Origin: Halomonas denitrificans
GTDB lineage: Bacteria; Pseudomonadota; Gammaproteobacteria; Xanthomonadales; Wenzhouxiangellaceae
Assembly (NCBI GenBank): GCA_019800895.1
Contig: JAHVKF010000002.1
Coordinates: 124,001-188,000, forward strand
Length of the DNA: 64,000 bases
Direction of reading: 5' to 3'
Shown: in pieces, positions 45,742 through 53,676 of the stretch
Layout of the letters: each line of letters opens with the position of its first letter
How positions within the stretch are numbered: position 1 is the stretch's first letter
The notes under the pieces: model-generated
Database searches by the model: none
What the model was told of the DNA's origin: nothing
Seen by the model: the letters and a program-made list of their open reading frames with translations, nothing else
Position numbers and translations under genes: made by a program

Positions 45742-47487
45742 TCAGGGCACGAAACCCGCCTCGAGGCCGTCGCTGAACAGGGCGTCGGGATCACGGACCA
45801 GCAGCCGCAGCGGTGCCGAGACTTCACGCGTGGCCATGCTCGTCGTATCGCGCAGCAGCGCGGTGACGGTCAGCGGGTGATCTCCCGGAGGCAGGTCGGA
45901 GCCGAGATCGAGCTCCAGCGTGAACAGCCCATCGACGTCCGGCCCGACGCCGAACGGCAGCCCGCCGCCGAAGAAATTCTGGTAGCTGTCGATCACCGGA
46001 CCGTAGCCGCAGCCCGCGGGCTCGGGTTCCGCGTAGGGCCCGAGACCATCGATGAAGATGCCGGCGCCGATCGATCCTTCCTCGTAGTGCGGCACGCCGC
46101 AACCGGCGTCCGGAGCATCGATCACACCTCCGCTGGCCCGGGCCAGTCCGACCAGGGAATCCTCGGTCAGGTCCGGCGACAGGTCGCCGACCAGGACGAA
46201 GCCGGAACGCGCCACCCCGGAAAACGAGCGGAACTCCATGCCCGCCGTCTGCCCCGTGACGTCGACCGAGTCCACGATCTCGTCGGGGCCGAGGCCCTGG
46301 GCCCAACCGGTGAACTCCTGGTAGATGCCCGCTTCGACCACGCGCACGGGTGCGAACAGGGTCAGGTGGCTGGCCAGCGAGTACGCCGGCGCGGGCGTGC
46401 CGTTCCAGTAGGCGGTGTAGGCGGCCCGGAACGCTTCGCGGAAGTCGATGGTCGCTTCGACGAATTCGCCGGCATCCATGTGCTGGCGGCCTTGTTCGAG
46501 CAGTGGGAGTGACGCGGCCCCGCCGTCGAACCCGACGCTGGACTGGTAGACGAAGTAGACCGCGGCCACTTCACCGAGGCTGGCCAGGGTTTCCGCGATC
46601 GCCAGCCGGAACTGCCGGATCTCGTCGTCGGCCGACTGGCCGCCCCGGTCTTCGCGCTGGATCGTCGGAACTTCGGCCAGCCCGGCGAGGATCAGTGGAT
46701 AGATGCCGTCGACCGCCGTGGTCGGATCGACCGGCTGGGGCGGCTGCAGCGGGCCCCGGGCGCACTCGATCGCCACGTTGGCCGACTGCACCGAGTTGTC
46801 CGAAATCACGATGCTGCCGCCTCCCCCACTACCCGCCAGCTGGAACTGGTTCGCACCGAGGTTCAGTTTCTTCGCCTCGATCTTGCCGAGGTCCTCGACG
46901 CCGCTGCCCAGCCACTTGAACAGCGCACCGGAGAGCGCGCCCGCGACGCCGCCGGCCACTTTCGCCGCCAGTGCGGCACCCGCCGCGGCGCCCGGCCCGG
47001 ACGGCGCGAGCACGGTTGCGACCGTGATGCCCACCGCGATCCCCGCGCCCGTCGCGAGCACGGTTTCGAAATTGTTGAGCATGTCGCTTTCGGCCAATCG
47101 GGCGTTGACGAAGATGAAGTCGCCCTCGTCGCATTCGACCGTGCGAAGCTGCTGGGCCAGCCCCAACCCGCCGAGTTGGGCGTTCGAGGCATCCCAGTTG
47201 TGATCGATCTCCATGGTGGTCGTTTTCTGGGTCAGCACGTCTCGCTCTTCGTCGAGGTGGACCCATTCGACGGTCAGCGAGATCTCGGCATTCCCGTCGA
47301 GACCGTCGTCCTCGTCGTTGACCAGCAGCAGTCCGTCCGCGTCGCCGCGGACTTCCCAGTCCTGGCCAGCCCGTGGTTCGGCCCCGACGGCGAGCACCAG
47401 AACGAGGGGAACCAGGAGCGCAGCGGCCCGGGTGGCGGCAGCCCTTCGAGGCGGCAGTGACGAGGCGATCTCCGAATAACCGGTCAT
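45742..47487 (-). CDS. exported protein with DG(L)E C-terminal tag
   Basis: This 581-residue protein is of unknown function. A signal sequence (TRAAALLVPLVLVLAVGAEPRAG) follows a basic N-terminus. The mature part starts with QDWEVRGDADGLLLVND and a beta-rich section. A Gly/Ala-rich hydrophobic stretch at about residues 145-200 (GIAVGITVATVLAPSGPGAA) could insert in or lie along a membrane. A helical, TPR-like segment (LLEQGRQHMDAGEFVEATID) and a beta-rich C-terminal half with three Cys follow. It ends ALFSDGLEAGFVP, matching the DG(F/L/M)E tag of other exported proteins here. AGGAGGAAC precedes the ATG at 47487. It lies 90 nt after pyk on the same strand. Confidence 0.7.
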   Translation of the reverse strand: MTGYSEIASSLPPRRAAATRAAALLVPLVLVLAVGAEPRAGQDWEVRGDADGLLLVNDEDDGLDGNAEISLTVEWVHLDEERDVLTQKTTTMEIDHNWDASNAQLGGLGLAQQLRTVECDEGDFIFVNARLAESDMLNNFETVLATGAGIAVGITVATVLAPSGPGAAAGAALAAKVAGGVAGALSGALFKWLGSGVEDLGKIEAKKLNLGANQFQLAGSGGGGSIVISDNSVQSANVAIECARGPLQPPQPVDPTTAVDGIYPLILAGLAEVPTIQREDRGGQSADDEIRQFRLAIAETLASLGEVAAVYFVYQSSVGFDGGAASLPLLEQGRQHMDAGEFVEATIDFREAFRAAYTAYWNGTPAPAYSLASHLTLFAPVRVVEAGIYQEFTGWAQGLGPDEIVDSVDVTGQTAGMEFRSFSGVARSGFVLVGDLSPDLTEDSLVGLARASGGVIDAPDAGCGVPHYEEGSIGAGIFIDGLGPYAEPEPAGCGYGPVIDSYQNFFGGGLPFGVGPDVDGLFTLELDLGSDLPPGDHPLTVTALLRDTTSMATREVSAPLRLLVRDPDALFSDGLEAGFVP

Positions 47488-47577
47488 GGCGTTCCTCCTG
47501 GTGGGGTCCCGCTGGCCGGACCGACCGGCCTCCACCCAGGAGATGCGCCAACGGCAAGAGAATCCTGCCAACGCCGT

Positions 47578-49047
47578 TCAGAGATTCTCGAACTCGCCCT
47601 GGACCTCGCCGTCGTCGCCGACCTCTCCGGCGGTCACGATCTTCATCGTGTTGGTCCCGCCCTCCAGGCCCATCTCGTCGCCCAGGGTCAGGATCACGCG
47701 GTCGCCGGGATCGATCAGGCCGGCCCGCAACACGTGCTCGACGGCCTCGCGGCCGGCGACCGCGCCCTCGGACTCCTCCGAAGCGAAGAACAGCGGCTGG
47801 ACGTGCTGGTAGAGGCGCATCCTTCGCAGGCTGGCGCGGTTCGGCGACAGCGCGATGATCGGCACCGGCGAGCGCACCCGGCTCAGCCAGCGCGCGGTCG
47901 AGCCGGACTCGGTCAGCGCGACCAGCGCCCGCACGGGAACGTTCGCGGCCAGGATGCTGGCCGCCATCGCGATCGCCTGGTCCGTGCGCTCGGGCTTCAC
48001 GTTCAGGCGCCGCTGGGGGAGCATGGCCTGGACGTGGCGCTCGGCCCCCTCGCAGATCCTGGCCATGGCTTCGATCACGCGCGCCGGGTGGCGGCCGACC
48101 GCGGTCTCGGCCGACAGCATCACCGCATCGGTGCCGTCGATCACGGCATTGGCCACGTCCAGCACCTCGGCGCGGGTCGGTACGGGGCTCTCGACCATCG
48201 ACTGCATCATCTGCGTGGCGGTGATCACCGGGCGGTTGTGCTCGAGCGAGCAGGCGATGATCCGCTTCTGCAGACCCGGCAGTTCGGCCTCGCCGATCTC
48301 CACGCCGAGATCGCCGCGGGCGACCAGCACCGCGTCCGAGGCCTCGATCACCGCGTCGAGGTTTTCGATCGCCTCCGTGCGCTCGATCTTCGAGACGATG
48401 TGCGCTTCGCCGCCGGCGCGGCGCAGCAGGGTCCGGGCCTGCTCGATGTCCTCGGCCGACCGCGGGAAGGACACGGCCAGGTAGTCGACCTGCCAGTCGG
48501 CGGCACGGCGGATGTCGGCTTCGTCGGCCTCGGACACGCCGGGCAGCGACAGGCCGCCGCCGCGCAGGTTCAGCCCCTTGCGGTCGTAGAGCCGCCCGGC
48601 GGTCTGCACCTCGCAGTGGATTCGCGTGTCCTCGACGCCGACGACGCGCATCGCGATCAGCCCGTCGTCGAGCAGCAGCTCCGAGCCCGGCTCGACATCG
48701 CCGGGCAGCCCCAGATAGACCACGCCGACCCCGGTTTCGTCGCCCGGCGGGGGCGGGTCCTCGGCGATCAGGGTGAACGACTGGCCCTTTTCCAGCTCGA
48801 CCGAGCCGTCCCGGAACCGGTCGATCCGGATCTTCGGCCCGGCCAGGTCGGCCAGGACGGCGACGTCCGTATCCAGTTCGCGCGCCGCGGCGCGAACCAT
48901 CCGGATGCGGCGGCCGTGGGTCTCCGCGTCGCCGTGCGAGAAATTGATCCGGACCACGTCGCAGCCGGCGCGGATCAGCGCTTCGAGGGCTTGCGGATCG
49001 TCGGTGGCGGGGCCCAGCGTGGCCACGATCTTGGTGCGTCGATTCAT
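47578..49047 (-). CDS. pyk: pyruvate kinase
   Basis: This 489-residue enzyme converts phosphoenolpyruvate and ADP to pyruvate and ATP. It starts NRRTKIVATLGPA and has the substrate-binding CDVVRINFSHG, VSKIERTEAIENLDAVIEAS (usually KIEN, here KIER), DAVLVARGDLGVEI, ATQMMQSM and MLSAETAVGRHPARV. The C-terminal domain ends with GGTNTMKIVTAGE and an acidic tail (DDGEVQGEFENL). The length fits the family. The gene follows a strong hairpin (49133-49174) that separates it from the cytochrome gene upstream. Its product feeds the same pyruvate pool as MaeB. Confidence 0.96.
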   Translation of the reverse strand: MNRRTKIVATLGPATDDPQALEALIRAGCDVVRINFSHGDAETHGRRIRMVRAAARELDTDVAVLADLAGPKIRIDRFRDGSVELEKGQSFTLIAEDPPPPGDETGVGVVYLGLPGDVEPGSELLLDDGLIAMRVVGVEDTRIHCEVQTAGRLYDRKGLNLRGGGLSLPGVSEADEADIRRAADWQVDYLAVSFPRSAEDIEQARTLLRRAGGEAHIVSKIERTEAIENLDAVIEASDAVLVARGDLGVEIGEAELPGLQKRIIACSLEHNRPVITATQMMQSMVESPVPTRAEVLDVANAVIDGTDAVMLSAETAVGRHPARVIEAMARICEGAERHVQAMLPQRRLNVKPERTDQAIAMAASILAANVPVRALVALTESGSTARWLSRVRSPVPIIALSPNRASLRRMRLYQHVQPLFFASEESEGAVAGREAVEHVLRAGLIDPGDRVILTLGDEMGLEGGTNTMKIVTAGEVGDDGEVQGEFENL

Positions 49048-49132
49048 GGCCGCAGTCTACCGAATGCCGCCGCCGTTGCTGCGATGCATGTGGACCCGCA
49101 GGCCGCACGCGGGCGTGGCAAGACGCCGGACC

Positions 49133-49174
49133 GCAAGGCACGACGCTCCGGCGGGCCGGGGCGTCGTGCCTTGC
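49133..49174. terminator. 14-bp perfect hairpin between cytochrome gene and pyk
   Basis: GCAAGGCACGACGC (49133-49146) and GCGTCGTGCCTTGC (49161-49174) are perfect arms. The 14-nt centre contains CCGG...CCGG and can fold further. It begins 42 nt past the stop of the di-heme cytochrome gene on the minus strand. There is no T-run, so it is either a rho-assisted or bidirectional-type stem or an RNA-stabilising element. Confidence 0.65.
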
Positions 49175-49215
49175 AATCGACAGGCCGCACTCGGCGCCGG
49201 TCGATCAGCGCCGAT

Positions 49216-50985
49216 TCAGTCGAAGGCCGAATCCCAGGACCGCGGGTTTCCGTGCTCATCGACGACCCGCGAGGTCGTGCCCTCCGGCAGCACCTGCAGG
49301 GTCTTGAGCATCTCGATCACCGAGTCCTTGTCGTAGTCGTCCAGCGCGGCCCAGGCGGTGTAGGCATCCATGGCTTCCCCGCGGTGCGCATTGATCGCCT
49401 GGCGCATGGTCGAATAGAGGCCGTGGTGGAAGTACGGCGGCTCGTTGGCCGCGCCCCAGAGGCGCTTGGTCAGGAACTCGCAGTTGCCGCCGTGGAACTC
49501 GTCGGACCCGCCGGGGAAATGCATGTTCAGCGTCTCGCAATTGGGGTCGTCGGGCCCGGAGGTGATGTCGTGCACCTTCATGTCGGTGAATGCGGGCACC
49601 CAGGTCGAGTCGGTCTGCGGGTCGACCGCCAGGCGCGGCGGATCCAGGCGCGGGTCGTTGAGATCCATGACCCAGTCGGGCGCATCACCCGGCTGCAGGT
49701 TGCCGTCGGGGTTGTACGGATTCGGTTCGACGAAGTTCCAGCCGCCGTCGGTCAGCGGCAGCGCCGGCACATGGCAGCCGCCGCAGCCGATGTCCATGAA
49801 GACCTGCTCGCCGTTCGACACGGCGGCTTCGATCGCCGGATGGCGCGGGATCACGCGACCGGGGACCGCGAGCTGGGCCTGCCAGGCCGCGGTCGCCGTG
49901 ATGTCGGCGACGCTCAGGTTGTTGTCGAATCCGTCGCCGTCGTGGTCGCCTTCTCCGAAGCGCTCGGCGGCCTGCATCCCGTGGTGGTGATTCATCGCGT
50001 TGTTGGTGAACTGGCGCAGGGAAACCACCGCAGACGCCTGGTGGAAGGGACGGATGATCAGGTTGGGCGGCGAATCCGGGCCGGCCGAGGCCACGCTCGG
50101 CGGCACCAACCCCTCGACGCCGGAGGTGTCCCAGCTGCCGTCGGCTGCGCGAGCCAGCGTGCCGAACGAGACGCCCTTGCTGATCAGGTCGGCCGATCCG
50201 CCGGCCGGGATGTCGTCGCGGATGGCCTGCAGGTCCGCGGTCATCTGGCGGGCCAGCATCTCGATATAGCCCGAGCCGAACATGCCCAGCGTGGCGCGCG
50301 AGTTCGCGATCGTGTCGAGACCGACCGCATCGCCGCGTTCGTCGAAGGCGCCGCGGGTCGAGAACCCGGTCTCGCCCTCATCGAGCGCATTGAAGGTCGC
50401 GAAGTCGAAGCGCTGGCCGAGGACGAACACGTTGGTGACGAAATCGCCGCCGCCGCCCGAGCGCGGGATGTTGTGGCACGCGCCGCAGGACCCGGCATCC
50501 GGGGCCGAAATGCGGTTCATGTTGCGCGGGAAGTGCAGCGGCGAATCGGGGTCGGCCAGCGGCGCACCGGTGCCGGTCAGACCGGGCCGTCCGCCGCCCT
50601 CCTGCGCCGTGAAGACCGCGTCGAACAGCAGGCCGCCGTGGGCGATCACCATCTCGAGCGGGAGCATGAACTCCTCGCCGTCTTCCAGGTTGCGCGGCAC
50701 GGCAACCTCCCGTCCGATGACCGGGTCGGGATCGAAGGAGCATTCCGGCCGATCGATGCCGATCATGCCGAGCACGATGCACAGCGACTGATCGATCGTC
50801 GTGCCGGACTGCGCGGCCAGTGGCGAGGTGCCAAGCCCGGCGGCCAGCGCGACCGAACAGGCCGCGGCGGTGAACCCGCCCCGACGCGATGGCGCAGCGA
50901 GTGGCTCGGTGCCGTGCTTTCGAGCGTCGTCGGCGGATCCGACGGGTTGACGTGCGCCGGACGCGGCGCGATCGCGGTTCTTCAT
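49216..50985 (-). CDS. di-heme cytochrome c peroxidase/oxidoreductase-like protein
   Basis: This 589-residue periplasmic protein has two haem c attachment motifs, CGACH near residue 167 and CGGCH near residue 400, the layout of the di-heme cytochrome c peroxidase/MauG superfamily. Sequence between them (RPFHQASAVVSLRQFTNNAM, NHHHGMQAAERFG) fits di-haem oxidoreductases that are longer than classic CCP. The signal region is long (SRRGGFTAAACSVALAAGLG); its RR pair hints at Tat but is off-consensus, and Sec export is usual for c-type cytochromes. The ATG at 50985 has GGGAG about 10 nt upstream. It is divergent from the barrel-cupredoxin-kinase unit; a shared operator-like palindrome lies between them. 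Confidence 0.85.
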   Translation of the reverse strand: MKNRDRAASGARQPVGSADDARKHGTEPLAAPSRRGGFTAAACSVALAAGLGTSPLAAQSGTTIDQSLCIVLGMIGIDRPECSFDPDPVIGREVAVPRNLEDGEEFMLPLEMVIAHGGLLFDAVFTAQEGGGRPGLTGTGAPLADPDSPLHFPRNMNRISAPDAGSCGACHNIPRSGGGGDFVTNVFVLGQRFDFATFNALDEGETGFSTRGAFDERGDAVGLDTIANSRATLGMFGSGYIEMLARQMTADLQAIRDDIPAGGSADLISKGVSFGTLARAADGSWDTSGVEGLVPPSVASAGPDSPPNLIIRPFHQASAVVSLRQFTNNAMNHHHGMQAAERFGEGDHDGDGFDNNLSVADITATAAWQAQLAVPGRVIPRHPAIEAAVSNGEQVFMDIGCGGCHVPALPLTDGGWNFVEPNPYNPDGNLQPGDAPDWVMDLNDPRLDPPRLAVDPQTDSTWVPAFTDMKVHDITSGPDDPNCETLNMHFPGGSDEFHGGNCEFLTKRLWGAANEPPYFHHGLYSTMRQAINAHRGEAMDAYTAWAALDDYDKDSVIEMLKTLQVLPEGTTSRVVDEHGNPRSWDSAFD

Positions 50986-51289
50986 CGAGATTCGACTCCC
51001 TTTGTGATGCGGTTCCGGGCGGAAGTTCGCTTTTGCCGCCCCCCTCATGATTCCGACCCATTCACCGCTTCGGCACTTCGAATCCAGGCTCCCGGCGTGC
51101 ATTGACGGCATCGATCGATTCGGTAGGCGCAGTCTATTCCGATCCACGATCCGGACGCAAGAACGCGTGACGGGCGTCACGCTTCCGCTCGTCTCGATGG
51201 CCGCGGTGAGGCGTCGCCGGTGTGGATGGCCGTGTGACACGGAGTCCGTTACAGTAGCCACGGTACACAATCGAGCAAGGGGCAGAACC
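50986..51289. promoter_or_regulatory. divergent spacer between di-heme cytochrome and barrel gene
   Basis: This 304-bp spacer holds no gene. It contains the perfect palindrome at 51165-51182 and a TGTGACAC segment at 51233-51240. AAGGGG at 51277-51282 is the ribosome site for the GTG start at 51290. I saw no convincing -35/-10 pair. Confidence 0.5.
51165..51182. promoter_or_regulatory. operator-like 18-bp palindrome
   Basis: GCGTGACGGGCGTCACGC is a perfect 8-2-8 palindrome in the divergent spacer, 108 bp before the barrel gene and 180 bp before the cytochrome gene. The size and symmetry fit a dimeric repressor or activator site. No regulator gene is adjacent. Confidence 0.55.
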
Positions 51290-52627
51290 GTGAACCCGAT
51301 CCTGAAAGCTTCCGCCGCCGGCGGACTTGCACTGTTCGGCGCGGCCGGTCCGGCCGTCGGCCAGAACGACGGCGGCTGGCAGGCCGACCTCGACTTCGAA
51401 GTCAAGGCGCACTACCGCGACAGCGACGACAACCGCTTCCCGGTCAATTTCCCCTTCACGCCGACGATGTTGCCCCCGGGCGAAACGGAGGGATCGTTGC
51501 GCACGGTGGAGCCGGGCGGACACTTCGAGGTCTCGGTACTGAGCCTGATCACCGATCTTCGCTACGGGGATTCCTTCGTCGGCCGCGCCAAGGTCGATTT
51601 CTTCGATCGCTACGACCGCAATCCGACGTCCGGCGACCGCCGGGTGGATATCGACGAACTCTGGCTGCAGTGGGGGTCGGACGCGCCTCCGGCCGTGGTG
51701 CCCGCCGAACCGTCGGGCTTCGTCCGCGTCGGCAAGTTCGCGAAGTTCGAGCGCCAGGACGACCGCCACCTCGAGAGTTACGGCCTGGTCTCGACCGCCT
51801 TCAATCGCTTCGAGGACATCGGCATCGCCGGCGGCCTGGACATCGGGCGAAACCTCTACCTTAAGGCCTCGATCACGCAGGGCAATCCGCTGTTCTTCCG
51901 CGATCCCAACGCGCTGGCCGGCGACAACGGCACCGACGCGTTCCTGGTGCCGAATCCCGAACCGAACCTGAACAGCGGCATCCCGATCTTCTACGACGCC
52001 GAGATCGAGGGGCTGGATACGGGCACGGGCCCGGAGTACGGCCTGGCCGCGGGCTACCGCTGGGCCGACGAGACCGGCCAACGCGCCTTCGACGTGATGG
52101 CCTTTGCCTACCAGCGCGAGCTGGAGGACTCGGTTTCCCTCGAAGGCACCTTCTACGGCGCGGACCTCGACTTCCTGCGCGGTCCGGGCAACGCCTTTCC
52201 GTATCCCGGCCTGGCCGGCGACGACAAGAACGAATGGGGCATCAACGCTCGTGCCTACATCGGCGACATCTCCATGTTCGGCCAGTTCGTCGACCAGGAA
52301 GCCGCGTCGCTGGGACGCCGCGGCCTCGAGCTCGAAGCCGCGTGGCGTATCGAGCTGCCGCTGGTCTGGGCCTGGGACGGGCGCCAGCTGTTCTCGCATG
52401 TCCAGCCGGCGATCCGCTACTCGCGCCTGGACAACGATTTCGCCAATCCCGAGATCACGCCTTTTCCCAGCGGCAACTGGGACTGGCGCAAGTGGGACAT
52501 CGGCGTTCGCCTGCAGGTCCTGCCGGGGCTGGACCTGACCGCCGAATACGCCGACAACGAATTCGAGACCGCGTCCGGGGACGGCAGCAACGACGAGTTT
52601 CTCGTGACCCTGCGGTGGCGCATATGA
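51290..52627 (+). CDS. predicted outer-membrane beta-barrel (porin-like)
   Basis: This 445-residue protein is exported by a signal peptide (KASAAGGLALFGAAGPAVG|Q). The mature part is made of alternating strands with aromatic girdles (WQADLDFEVKAHYRDSDDNR, RAKVDFFDRYDRNP, SMFGQFVDQEAASL) and ends in a strand (DEFLVTLRWRI), as expected of an outer-membrane barrel. A copper or redox link is possible from context only. I chose the GTG at 51290 because AAGGGG stands 7 nt before it and the signal peptide begins there; upstream codons in frame are unlike a protein. It is the first gene of a three-gene unit, joined to the next by ATGA. Confidence 0.75.
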   Translation: MNPILKASAAGGLALFGAAGPAVGQNDGGWQADLDFEVKAHYRDSDDNRFPVNFPFTPTMLPPGETEGSLRTVEPGGHFEVSVLSLITDLRYGDSFVGRAKVDFFDRYDRNPTSGDRRVDIDELWLQWGSDAPPAVVPAEPSGFVRVGKFAKFERQDDRHLESYGLVSTAFNRFEDIGIAGGLDIGRNLYLKASITQGNPLFFRDPNALAGDNGTDAFLVPNPEPNLNSGIPIFYDAEIEGLDTGTGPEYGLAAGYRWADETGQRAFDVMAFAYQRELEDSVSLEGTFYGADLDFLRGPGNAFPYPGLAGDDKNEWGINARAYIGDISMFGQFVDQEAASLGRRGLELEAAWRIELPLVWAWDGRQLFSHVQPAIRYSRLDNDFANPEITPFPSGNWDWRKWDIGVRLQVLPGLDLTAEYADNEFETASGDGSNDEFLVTLRWRI

Positions 52628-53676
52628 GCGCCCGGACAGCGGATCGTCCGACGCGGCGTTCCCGGCCGCGTACGCCCCGACCGACCGCGACCTGTGCGCT
52701 TCTCGTCGGGGTGATCGCCATCTCCGGGTGTGCGATGCGCGAACCCGTTCCGGAGCCGGCGCCCGAGCCGGCACCGGCGACAGCGCCGACCGCCGCGCCG
52801 CCCGTTCCTTCGACGCCGACGGAATCTTCGCCACAGCCGACCCCCGAGCCCGAACCGACCCCCGAGCCCCAACCGACCCCCGAGCCGGAGCCGACCCCCG
52901 AGCCCGAACCCGCCGCGCAGCCCGAACGTACACCGGCGCCCGAGCGCGACCCGGCTCCCGAGCCGGCACCGACAGCCGACCCGACGGACGATGCGACGAG
53001 CGCCCCGGAAACCGACGCGACTGCGCCGATTACGACGCCGCCGGTCGAGCCACCGACCGCGGCCGACGCACGTCGCGCCCTCCAGGGCCGCATCGCGCTG
53101 TCCGATGGCGATGCCGTGGTTTCGGAGACCGTCGTTTACTTCGTACCCGACCGGATGCCCGCCGATGCGCCGTCCACGCCGGACTCGAGCTTCGAGATCG
53201 CGACCGAAGACAAGCAGTTCCGGCCGCTGGTGCTCGCCGTGCCGAGAGGCAGCGAATTGCGCTTCCCCAACCGCGACCCGATCCTGCACAACGTGTTCTC
53301 CGTGTCGCCGGGCAACGCCTTCGACCTCGGCGTCTACGGACCCGGCTCCGAGCCGGCCACAACGATGGACGCCACCGGCGCGGTGAACGTGTACTGCAAC
53401 GTGCACCACGACATGCATGCCCACGTCCTGGTGCTGGACTCCCCGTGGTTCGTCCGCGCGTCCGACGACGGCCGCTTCGAGCTGACCGACCTTCCCCCGG
53501 GACCCGGCGTGCTGCACGTCTGGCACCGCCAGGCAGAAGCGTGGTCGATGGCCATCGAGGACGGTCCGATCGACCCGGTCGCGATCGAGCTCCGAATCGT
53601 CCGGCCGCAGATACCGGCCCACCTCGACAAGAGCGGCCAGTCCTACCAGCGGAGGGATCGTGACCCCTACCGCTGA
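52624..53676 (+). CDS. cupredoxin-domain lipoprotein with proline-rich spacer
   Basis: This is a 350-residue lipoprotein. The lipobox AISGC follows a basic N-terminus. A flexible Pro/Glu/Thr spacer comes next (about residues 40-145), partly encoded by four 18-bp repeats. The C-terminal 200 residues form a cupredoxin-like domain: the pattern HNVFS, then YCNVHHDMHAHVLVLDSPWF supplies His, Cys, His and Met of a type 1 copper site. A beta-sandwich tail (GRFELTDLPPGPGVLHVWHR) resembles carboxypeptidase-regulatory domains. Such proteins are often annotated near methylamine-utilisation or cytochrome genes. The start overlaps the barrel gene stop (ATGA); its end overlaps the kinase gene by 17 nt. An electron-transfer or copper-sensing role at the envelope is inferred. 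Confidence 0.8.
   Translation: MSARTADRPTRRSRPRTPRPTATCALLVGVIAISGCAMREPVPEPAPEPAPATAPTAAPPVPSTPTESSPQPTPEPEPTPEPQPTPEPEPTPEPEPAAQPERTPAPERDPAPEPAPTADPTDDATSAPETDATAPITTPPVEPPTAADARRALQGRIALSDGDAVVSETVVYFVPDRMPADAPSTPDSSFEIATEDKQFRPLVLAVPRGSELRFPNRDPILHNVFSVSPGNAFDLGVYGPGSEPATTMDATGAVNVYCNVHHDMHAHVLVLDSPWFVRASDDGRFELTDLPPGPGVLHVWHRQAEAWSMAIEDGPIDPVAIELRIVRPQIPAHLDKSGQSYQRRDRDPYR
52837..52908 (+). repeat. four 18-bp coding repeats (PTPEPE)
   Basis: Four near-identical units CCGACCCCCGAGCC(C/G)(G/C)A(A/G) lie head to tail at 52837-52854, 52855-52872, 52873-52890 and 52891-52908, each encoding Pro-Thr-Pro-Glu-Pro-Glu/Gln. In-frame gain or loss of units would change the spacer length between lipid anchor and copper domain. 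Confidence 0.85.

Noticed and set aside
50880-50985. Tat signal in the di-heme cytochrome precursor
   Set aside because: The RR pair lacks the S/T-RR-x-F-L-K context and c-type cytochromes mature after Sec export.
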